64,000 bases of DNA from Clostridium_F caseinilyticum (GTDB lineage: Bacteria; Bacillota; Clostridia; Clostridiales; Clostridiaceae), in NCBI RefSeq assembly GCF_046127645.1, contig NZ_CP175919.1; one strand, 5' to 3'. Below the pieces are notes generated by a model. That model worked only from the letters and a program-made list of their open reading frames with translations, was not told where the DNA came from and ran no database searches. This document shows positions 57,469 through 64,000 of the stretch, piece by piece. The translations under genes were made by a program, and so were the position numbers. Numbering within the stretch: position 1 is the stretch's first letter; each line of letters starts with the position of its first letter.

Positions 57469-58674
57469 TTATTTTATCTCCTCATATTTCAATCTCCTGT
57501 GTAAAATGTAAACTAATATTGTTCCTAAAAAAATAGAATAAATTAAAATAAAATAAGGATAAATTAAAGGTTGTCCAAATATGTTAATAGTACTGAATAC
57601 TTTATATATTTCCCTAGCATTAATAATTTGTGTAATACTTAGACTTATTAGAGGTTTCTTCCACCAAACATTAGACATACCAACAACTTTTTGTAATATC
57701 ATTGGAAATGCAAATATAAAACTAGATATAAAGAAAGTCATCATAGAAGATTTGGTAATATTAGATATTATTAATATCAATAGTACAAATAATATAGATC
57801 CTATTAAACTTGTAAAAAATAATTTAACAAAAAACTGTGATATTGTAAAATTATAAGGAGAGCAACTAAAATCATATAAGGATTGCATAGGTGAATTAAA
57901 TCCCTGTATGCCATATATTTTAGTTATTAAAATAGTACTTATAAAATTACATATAAAAGCTACAAATATAGCATATATTATAGATGCTAATATCTTTGCT
58001 CTAACACATTCCCTTCTACCTTTTTTACTAGATAAAATTATTGTAGCTACTTTAGTTTTATATTCCTCTGAAAAAATAGGAGATACCCCTAATAAAATCA
58101 TTATAACTACTATCGAAATATTGAAATCAATAATAAACCCATCTATATAATCCCAAGCCTCTTTATAAAAAAATTTAGGCTCAGAAAGTTTTTTATACAT
58201 GTTATTAGCTTTATTCTTATTTTTATATTCATAAGTATTTTCTTTTCCCGCTTTTTTAAGTTCTTTTAAATCTTTATTTAGATCATTTAATTTATAACCT
58301 TTAAAATCATGTGGTGTCTTATCAAACTTTTTATTTTTGAAAAGAGGATTAGCTTCTTTTAAAACATCAGATATAGCTACAAATCTTGGTCTAGTTTGCT
58401 CCAAATAACTATACCACATATTTTTATATATTCTTGTAATCTCAGAGTCTTTATCTTTATTTTCGTTACTTTTAAAAAGTCTATATATTTTATCCTCTTT
58501 TTCTTTACTAACACTTCCTTCAAAAGGCTTTGTATATTTATATGTGTTATCTGTTGATCCACGTGCAACCGTAACTAAATCAAACCCATAGGTAAATAAA
58601 AGCATTAAAGCTAATATTAAAAATAAATACTTCTTTGAAAATATCTTATATAGTTCCTGTTTTAACAATTCCAC
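57469..58674 (-). CDS. ABC transporter permease (ABC-2 type)
   Basis: 401 aa from the GTG at 58674, favoured by SD GGGGGA 6 bp ahead; an ATG 21 bp upstream lacks an SD. One N-terminal helix (about 14-34), a long extracytoplasmic Lys-rich loop (about 40-175), then five helices (about 185-205, 235-260, 290-315, 320-340, 370-395). The shape is that of efflux permeases in which a large loop follows helix 1. Last gene of the sigma/ABC unit, 228 bp behind the ATPase. Confidence 0.8.
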   Translation of the reverse strand: MELLKQELYKIFSKKYLFLILALMLLFTYGFDLVTVARGSTDNTYKYTKPFEGSVSKEKEDKIYRLFKSNENKDKDSEITRIYKNMWYSYLEQTRPRFVAISDVLKEANPLFKNKKFDKTPHDFKGYKLNDLNKDLKELKKAGKENTYEYKNKNKANNMYKKLSEPKFFYKEAWDYIDGFIIDFNISIVVIMILLGVSPIFSEEYKTKVATIILSSKKGRRECVRAKILASIIYAIFVAFICNFISTILITKIYGIQGFNSPMQSLYDFSCSPYNFTISQFFVKLFFTSLIGSILFVLLILIISNITKSSMMTFFISSFIFAFPMILQKVVGMSNVWWKKPLISLSITQIINAREIYKVFSTINIFGQPLIYPYFILIYSIFLGTILVYILHRRLKYEEIK

Positions 58675-58902
58675 ATTTAATCCCCCATTATTCATTCTCT
58701 ATACAATTTACTTTTTAATATCTTAAAATAAAAATCATTCTTATTTTTTCGCACTAAAGCTTATGAATTAATTATCCATTCAAATAACTACTCTTTTGCT
58801 TTAAATTTAAAAACATTTAGGCATGAGCGTTGTTGGTTATAGGATAAATTTCAAAAACAATGATATTTTACTTTCTAAATTTTAAAATTTTTAAATTATC
58901 TA

Positions 58903-59769
58903 TTATATCTTTTCATTAAAATAATGCATATACATATCTTCAAAATTTGGTTCAAACTCTATGGCATTTTCCCCTGGTTTATCATTACTTAATATTCTAA
59001 GTTGAACCTTATCTCTCTTTCTCATGATATTTACTACCTGATATTTTTCTTCATATTTATCTATATTTTTCTCATCTACTTCTACCTTCCAAACCTTACC
59101 TTCCATTTCTTTTAAAAGTTTATCTCCTGTTGAAGATTTAATAAGCTGTCCTTCTTTTATTAAAATAACCTGTTTAGCAATGTATTCTATATCACCAACA
59201 ATATGAGTAGATAAAATAATAATTCTTTCTTTAGATATATCTGATATTAAATTTCTAAATCTTATTCTTTCTTTAGGATCTAACCCAGATGTAGGTTCAT
59301 CTAATATTAAAATTTTAGGATCATTTAAAAGCGCTTGAGCAATACCTACCCTTTGCCTCATTCCTCCAGAAAATTTACCTACTTTTTTATTTTTATACTC
59401 ACTAAGTCCCACAACCCCTAAAAGTTCTTCTATTTTCTTTTTTGCTGTATCTTTATTAATCCCCTTCAATGCTGCCACATATCCCAAAAACCTTTCTGCC
59501 GTAAAATTTTTATAATATCCCATATCTTGAGGTAAATATCCTAACAAATCTCTATAATTCTCTCCCAAATCATTTTTATCCACATTGTTTACTAAAATCT
59601 GTCCACATGTAGGATTAAGTACATCAGAAATCATCCTCATTAAGGTGGTTTTTCCTGCTCCATTAGGCCCTAATAGTCCATAAACTCCTTCCGTCATTTC
59701 TATTGAAAAATCTTTTACAGCTATCTTATCTGAATATTTTTTAGTTAAATTATCCATTTTAAGTTTCAT
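58903..59769 (-). CDS. ABC transporter ATP-binding protein
   Basis: 288 aa from the ATG at 59769 (SD AGGAGAGG); an upstream frame extension has no SD. Walker A GPNGAGKTT near 38, Q-loop near 80 (LPQDMGYYK), signature FSGGMRQRVGIAQAL near 134, Walker B KILILDEPTSGLDP near 155, switch His in LSTHIVGD. Matches the DrrA/CcmA efflux class. Partner of the permease at 57469. Confidence 0.93.
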   Translation of the reverse strand: MKLKMDNLTKKYSDKIAVKDFSIEMTEGVYGLLGPNGAGKTTLMRMISDVLNPTCGQILVNNVDKNDLGENYRDLLGYLPQDMGYYKNFTAERFLGYVAALKGINKDTAKKKIEELLGVVGLSEYKNKKVGKFSGGMRQRVGIAQALLNDPKILILDEPTSGLDPKERIRFRNLISDISKERIIILSTHIVGDIEYIAKQVILIKEGQLIKSSTGDKLLKEMEGKVWKVEVDEKNIDKYEEKYQVVNIMRKRDKVQLRILSNDKPGENAIEFEPNFEDMYMHYFNEKI

Positions 59770-59933
59770 ACAATCCTCTCCTATTACTGTATTAAATATA
59801 TAATATCTAACCATTATATTTAATTTTCATAAAAACTTCCCTTAAAAAATAAATTTTACAAACGATCAAACAATTATATCTTATCTATAAAAGTTTTTAT
59901 TAAATATAAGAAAGTACTTATTTTGTATTTACT

Positions 59934-60740
59934 TTATTCTTCATATTGAAAATTCTTAATTTCTGTTTTCATATATTTTTTTAAGGTTCTATAATATAAA
60001 TATATTCCAACTATAGCTATAGCAATATAAACTCCTATATCCATATACATAATCTTCTCTACAAAATATTTACTTTTAAATAAAGTAGATACAAATAAAA
60101 TCCAAAAACTTATAGCACCTAAGGAAGCATAACAACTTCTAATATTTTTTGCTATAATAAAAGCTATGAAATTTACCCACACAAAAGGAACCATCCAGAA
60201 AATATTAACTTTTAGTAATTGAATATCCAAACCAGTTTTAAAAAACATTAAACTCATAACAGTATTTAAAATAACATTAAAAATCCCAATTATTATAATT
60301 TTGCTAACTATAAGTTCTCTGCCTGAAATTTTAAAACTTAATTCTAGTTCTAACATATTATTTTCTTTCCCCTTAAAAATTTCTATAAAACCTAGCAATA
60401 AAGGAATAGGACCTATTAGCATAACAGCTTTATAAGGATTAACATTCATATTTATTGATAGTTTAAAAGTTATTAAAAATATTAGTATGCTTAAAATCCA
60501 ATATAGCTTATTTATATAACTTATTTCTATTTGTCCTCTGCTTAATAGCTTGTGAAATTCTTCTGATAAACTTTTCTTTTTAGGAACATAAACTCTTAGA
60601 TTTTCTATACACTGCTCTATTTCATCTTGAGCAGGATACTCAATTGTATAATCATTAAAAGCATTTATAAATTGTTCCATTTCTTCATTGGACATGTCTA
60701 AAAACTCTTTATCATCAAACACTTCTCTTGTCTTTTTCAC
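59934..60740 (-). CDS. Membrane protein, probable sigma-factor partner (anti-sigma-like)
   Basis: 268 aa. An acidic soluble N-terminus (1-75, EMEQFINAFNDYTIEYPAQDE) precedes six helices (about 83-98, 105-120, 145-168, 180-200, 205-222, 235-255). Overlap of 26 bp with the sigma gene (GTG start, SD GGGGGG) and this cytoplasmic-then-membrane layout suggest it holds the sigma factor. No ZAS/HxxxCxxC motif is seen, so the anti-sigma role rests on context; it could instead be an ABC permease subunit. Confidence 0.68.
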   Translation of the reverse strand: MKKTREVFDDKEFLDMSNEEMEQFINAFNDYTIEYPAQDEIEQCIENLRVYVPKKKSLSEEFHKLLSRGQIEISYINKLYWILSILIFLITFKLSINMNVNPYKAVMLIGPIPLLLGFIEIFKGKENNMLELELSFKISGRELIVSKIIIIGIFNVILNTVMSLMFFKTGLDIQLLKVNIFWMVPFVWVNFIAFIIAKNIRSCYASLGAISFWILFVSTLFKSKYFVEKIMYMDIGVYIAIAIVGIYLYYRTLKKYMKTEIKNFQYEE

Positions 60741-61287
60741 TGATATCCCCCCTTTGTAATAATTTTTTCATCTTTCCTATAGCAAGTCTTAATCTTGACT
60801 TTACAGTAGACTCTTTTATTTCTGTTATATTAGCTATATCTCTTATTTTTAAATCATTGTAATATCTTAATATAATTACTTCTCTTTGTTCATCTGACAG
60901 TTTCATCATAGCTTTTTTAATTTCTTGCCTCTGTTCCATCTTTTCTAAATAATTTATAATATTTTCCTCTTCATAAACCTTCTCTACAGAACTATCATCA
61001 ACAGTATTATGTTTAACATAAGCACTTTTCCAATAATCTTTGCACACATTTAGAGCTATCTTTAAAATCCAACACTTAAAACTGCCTTTATGCCTTTTAA
61101 ATTTTTTTAGATTTTTCATGACTTTTATGAAACTTTCCTGAGTCAAATCTAGTGCAGTATGGTACTCTCCTATATTTCTATATATAAATGCATATACCAA
61201 TTTATAATTTCTATTTACAAGCACTTCCATAGCAGATTGGTTTCCACTAATAATTTCATTAACCAATTCTTCATCACTCAGTCCCAA
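60715..61287 (-). CDS. ECF-type RNA polymerase sigma factor
   Basis: 190 aa. Sigma region 2 (about 10-80) with HTALDLTQESFIKVMKNLKKF and WILKIALNVCKDYWK; region 4 (about 123-175) with LSDEQREVIILRYYNDLKI and the helix-turn-helix IADITEIKESTVKSRLRL-type segment. Lacks regions 1 and 3, as ECF group sigmas do. TTG start (SD GGGGGGA). Heads the four-gene unit with a membrane protein and an ABC transporter, so its signal is likely an envelope stress or toxic compound that the transporter exports. Confidence 0.92.
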   Translation of the reverse strand: MGLSDEELVNEIISGNQSAMEVLVNRNYKLVYAFIYRNIGEYHTALDLTQESFIKVMKNLKKFKRHKGSFKCWILKIALNVCKDYWKSAYVKHNTVDDSSVEKVYEEENIINYLEKMEQRQEIKKAMMKLSDEQREVIILRYYNDLKIRDIANITEIKESTVKSRLRLAIGKMKKLLQRGDISEKDKRSV

Positions 61288-61517
61288 AATTATCCCCCCT
61301 TCATAAGTAATACGATATAGCTCTATAAAAAGTTTAAATTTAATTATATTATTTCTTAATTATATAATCCCACCCATTTTTTCTAAAGTCTAGACGATAT
61401 CAGTACTTATATACGACACAAGACTTTTAAATAATTGAAGCTCAAAATTTTAAAATACCATACTTTTATATAATCTAAGAAAGATAATAATAGAATAAAC
61501 TTTTGCTTTATTATAAA

Positions 61518-61568
61518 CAAAAAAGAATCTATAACATAGACCTTTTATAATGTCTACCTTATAGATTC
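61518..61568 (-). terminator. Terminator after the SulP transporter
   Basis: GAATCTATAA / TTATAGATTC with GTAGAC/GTCTA inner pairing, T run on the minus strand. Confidence 0.75.
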
Positions 61569-61614
61569 CATTTCAACTTTACTTAATTTTATTATTTATG
61601 TTTTGACATAAAAA

Positions 61615-63273
61615 TTAACTAATACAACAATTATTAGCTGTTTTTATAGCTTCCTCTAAAGTTTTTATAAATCTATTTTCCCCTAATCTTGAAACCATTC
61701 CCATATTTTTCATAACGCCCATAGGTTGAGTTTGTACTTCGGACATAATTAATTTTATTTCCTCTTCTATGCACAGTTTTTCTATTTTCTTTAACTCACT
61801 ATAGGCTGTAACATCTAGTACAGGCATATTTTTCATTCTTAATATTACTACCTTTGACTCTGTATCTAAACTTTCTATTGAAGATAGAAAACTATCTATA
61901 CCTGCAAAAAATAGCGGACCATTTATGTCATATATTAATATCTCATTGCCTATTTTATTTGTATGTATACTTTCTAAACTTAATTTTTTAGAACAATAAA
62001 TTCCATCCAATTCATTAACTTCTATGGTCAAAGCCATTTTTCTCATAAATAAACACATGGATATGAATATCCCTACTTCTATAGCTATTACTAAATCAAA
62101 TATAACTGTTAGAAAAAATGTTGCTAATAATATTATTACATCACTTTTTGGGGCTTTTAGCATAGCTTTAAAAATTCTCCATCCACTCATATTATAAGAT
62201 ACAACTATTAATATAGCTGCTAAAGTAGTCAACGGAATGTACTTTGCTAAAGGCATAAATATCTTCATTATTAATAATAATGTTATAGCATGTACCATTC
62301 CCGCTATAGGAGTTCTTCCTCCATTTTTAACATTAGCTGCTGTTCTTGCAATAGCACCTGTTGCTGGTATTCCTCCAAATAAAGCTGATGCAATATTACC
62401 AACCCCTTGTGCTATTAACTCCATATTTGAATTATGCTTTTCACCTATCATACCATCTGCTACCACTGCAGATAATAAAGATTCTATAGCTGCTAAAATG
62501 GCTATAATAAAAGCTGGCTTAATTAACTTTTGTAACGTGATAATATCTATTCCTGGTAATTTAGGTAGTGCTATTTTTGATGATATTTCTCCAAATTGAG
62601 TCCCTATAGTTGCCACATCTAGCTTTAAAAAATAAGCTATAAGAGTAGATAGTATTAGTACCACTAAGGCTCCCGGTACTTTTTTACTAAATTTAGGCCA
62701 TATTATTAAAACTAATAAAGAAAAAATGCCTAGACTTAAAGTTTGCCAACTTAATGTTCCTATGTTAGATATGTACATTGACCATTTTGGTAAAAATTCT
62801 GATGGTACTTTATTTATTGCTAACCCTAAGAAATCCTTAACTTGAGTAGAGAATAATGTAACAGCTATTCCTGCTGTAAATCCAACTGTTATTGGATAAG
62901 ATATGTATTTAATTAAAGAGCCGAATCTTAACAACCCAAAGATGATAAGTATTACCCCCGCCATCAATGTGGCTATTACAAGTCCATCTATACCATATTT
63001 CTCTATGATACCATATATAATAACAACAAAGGCTCCTGTAGGTCCTCCTATTTGAACTCTACTTCCACCTAAAAATGAAATTAAAAATCCTGCTATTATG
63101 GCTGTAATAAGTCCCTTTTCTGGGGATACTCCCGAGGCTATACCTAAAGCCACAGATAATGGTAAAGCTATTATAGCCACTATAATACCAGCTATAAAAT
63201 CTTTTATTAATCCTTCTTTGGTTAATCCTCCCTCTTTGCATTTTAATATGTCTAAAATTTCTGGTTTTAACAT
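61615..63273 (-). CDS. SulP-family anion transporter
   Basis: 552 aa. Ten or more membrane helices to about residue 415 with the family sequence IVAIIALPLSVALGIASGVSPEKGLITAIIAG near 32 and GGIPATGAIARTAANVKNGGRTPIAG near 305. A cytoplasmic STAS domain (about 435-545) ends the protein. Carries sulfate, bicarbonate or another inorganic anion with H+ or Na+; the substrate is not readable. SD AGGAGG. Single gene. Confidence 0.92.
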   Translation of the reverse strand: MLKPEILDILKCKEGGLTKEGLIKDFIAGIIVAIIALPLSVALGIASGVSPEKGLITAIIAGFLISFLGGSRVQIGGPTGAFVVIIYGIIEKYGIDGLVIATLMAGVILIIFGLLRFGSLIKYISYPITVGFTAGIAVTLFSTQVKDFLGLAINKVPSEFLPKWSMYISNIGTLSWQTLSLGIFSLLVLIIWPKFSKKVPGALVVLILSTLIAYFLKLDVATIGTQFGEISSKIALPKLPGIDIITLQKLIKPAFIIAILAAIESLLSAVVADGMIGEKHNSNMELIAQGVGNIASALFGGIPATGAIARTAANVKNGGRTPIAGMVHAITLLLIMKIFMPLAKYIPLTTLAAILIVVSYNMSGWRIFKAMLKAPKSDVIILLATFFLTVIFDLVIAIEVGIFISMCLFMRKMALTIEVNELDGIYCSKKLSLESIHTNKIGNEILIYDINGPLFFAGIDSFLSSIESLDTESKVVILRMKNMPVLDVTAYSELKKIEKLCIEEEIKLIMSEVQTQPMGVMKNMGMVSRLGENRFIKTLEEAIKTANNCCIS

Positions 63274-63443
63274 TTATTTACCTCCTTATACTCAACTATT
63301 ATTATACCGCTTTATCAGTGTGAATTCTTTTTTATAATAGGTTGCATTTGTACAAGAATTTAAGTATATAAGAGGTTTTTAATACTATTTAGCATTGTTA
63401 ACAATTTATTAATTTTTTTATTATGATTTTTAAATAAAAAAGA

Positions 63444-63457
63444 AAGGTCCCCTTTTC
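63444..63457 (-). terminator. Small hairpin before the kinase 3' end
   Basis: AAAGG / CCTTT 5-bp hairpin with a T-rich tail on the minus strand, a candidate terminator for the kinase gene after the R2 repeat. Confidence 0.4.
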
Positions 63458-63470
63458 CTAAAAACCCTTC

Positions 63471-63603
63471 TATCCGATGACTAACTGCTCTAATACTCCC
63501 ATCTTTTTCAAAGTGGGAGTAAAGAGCGGGTACGTCCCTGGATAACGATTTCTAAGCTTCAGAGGGAGTAAAAACTCTCTCTAAAACCAAGAACTCTGTT
63601 TAT
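63471..63603 (+). repeat. Repeat R2, copy B (intact)
   Basis: 133 bp, homologous to copy A at 48499. Folds on paper as GCTCT...CTCCCA/TGGGAG...AGAGC (63491-63530), a GGTACGTCCCTGGATAACG link, and a 3' stem-loop GAGGGAGT/ACTCTCTC. Ends CCAAGAACTCTGTTTA. The layout (palindromic hairpins then a fixed end) recalls the 3' right end and guide-RNA scaffold region of IS605-type transposons, without tnpB. No ORF. Confidence 0.78.
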
Positions 63604-63616
63604 ACTATATATGTTA

Positions 63617-64000
63617 TTATAATTTTATTATAATTCCCAATTTCTTATTTTTCATTACTGAATATAACTCTCCTTCATGAAGTTTTATTACCTCTAGAGC
63701 TATAGCAAGTCCCAATCCTGCTCCTTTATTACTTCTTGATAAATCTTTTTTATAAAATCTTTTAAATAAAAAATCTAATTCATCTTCCTTTAGAGCTTCT
63801 ATAGGAGTATTCCAAAATTCCATTACTATTCTATCTTTATTTTCATATAAATTTAAACTAATTTCTGTTCCTTTATAGCTATATTTTATAGCATTAGATA
63901 TTACATTTTCTAATACTCTCATAAATTTTTCAACATCCACCTCTTTATATAAAGGTTTTTCAGGAAAATTCATAGATATAGTGATACTATTTTCTTTTAG
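63617..64000 (-). CDS. Sensor histidine kinase, C-terminal part (cut by window edge)
   Basis: 127 residues visible. The frame is open to the window end (LKENSITISMNFPEKP runs through), so the gene continues past 64000. It holds the HATPase domain: N box NVISNAIKYS, F box LFKRFYKKD and G box GAGLGLAIALEVIKLHEGE. An in-frame ATG at 63973 is inside the gene, not a start. The H box, sensor and response regulator lie outside the window. Ends next to repeat R2 copy B. Confidence 0.85.
   Translation of the reverse strand, partial: LKENSITISMNFPEKPLYKEVDVEKFMRVLENVISNAIKYSYKGTEISLNLYENKDRIVMEFWNTPIEALKEDELDFLFKRFYKKDLSRSNKGAGLGLAIALEVIKLHEGELYSVMKNKKLGIIIKL

Noticed and set aside
61393..61396. CGTC as -10 of an ECF-type autoregulated promoter before the sigma gene
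   Set aside because: No AAC-type -35 at the right spacing; a four-base match in AT-rich DNA is not enough.
63617..63973. Complete 118-aa ATP-binding protein
   Set aside because: The frame stays open past the ATG at 63973 to the window edge with kinase-like sequence, so it is the end of a longer histidine kinase.

Overview
The window is very AT-rich, with long AT-only spacers, strong AAGGAGG-type ribosome binding sites, frequent TTG and GTG starts, T-box and lysine riboswitch leaders, and a superoxide reductase. Together these point to an anaerobic Firmicute of the genus Clostridium. The gene content resembles the C. botulinum group I / C. sporogenes branch, but that species-level reading is recognition, not proof. 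Most genes lie on the minus strand. No toxin cluster, rRNA operon, CRISPR array or prophage is visible; this is mainly core chromosome with a few accessory patches.

Layout. 1-4.2 kb: 5' part of pyruvate carboxylase (cut by the window edge), tsaD, and a RusA-like nuclease with a zinc-finger tail. 4.2-6.0 kb: a palindromic repeat split by a complete IS4-type insertion sequence with visible ends and a 5-bp target duplication. 6.0-9.1 kb: a lone FAD/NAD oxidoreductase, then a two-gene secreted unit (a papain-like protease with an SH3-like domain, and an exported protein of unknown role). 9.1-10.0 kb: a gene-poor stretch and tRNA-Trp. 10.1-13.6 kb: a flavoprotein, a zinc-ribbon protein, a bactofilin-like membrane protein and a ZnuA-like lipoprotein whose metal ligands look lost. 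13.7-16.7 kb: an HD-GYP protein and the tsaE-tsaB-rimI operon, which with tsaD supplies part of the t6A tRNA-modification pathway. 16.8-17.1 kb: a second copy of the palindromic repeat. 17.1-26.9 kb: tyrS, small conserved proteins, an ECF transporter S subunit, a PAP2 protein, prfC, a Cof-type phosphatase, and trpS behind a Trp T-box. 27.2-36.8 kb: desulfoferrodoxin, a small unknown protein and a giant 2878-residue cyclic beta-1,2-glucan synthase-like protein.

37-41.3 kb: the lysC-lysA operon under a lysine riboswitch, and an M18 aminopeptidase. 41.8-45.8 kb: a four-gene sugar cluster (glycosyltransferase, epimerase, PLP aminotransferase, acyltransferase) able in principle to make and attach an acylated amino sugar. 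46-48.5 kb: a cation-efflux protein and a double P-loop ATPase. 48.9-56.8 kb: helD, ftsH, a PepV-like dipeptidase, and proS behind a Pro T-box. 57-61.3 kb: a GIY-YIG protein and a sigma factor / membrane protein / ABC ATPase / ABC permease unit. 61.6-64 kb: a SulP anion transporter and the 3' end of a sensor histidine kinase.

Two non-coding repeat families stand out: a long palindromic element (R1) placed both times between convergent genes, and a hairpin-rich element (R2) resembling the orphaned 3' end of an IS605-type transposon. Several start codons were moved downstream where the Shine-Dalgarno sequence decides the matter.
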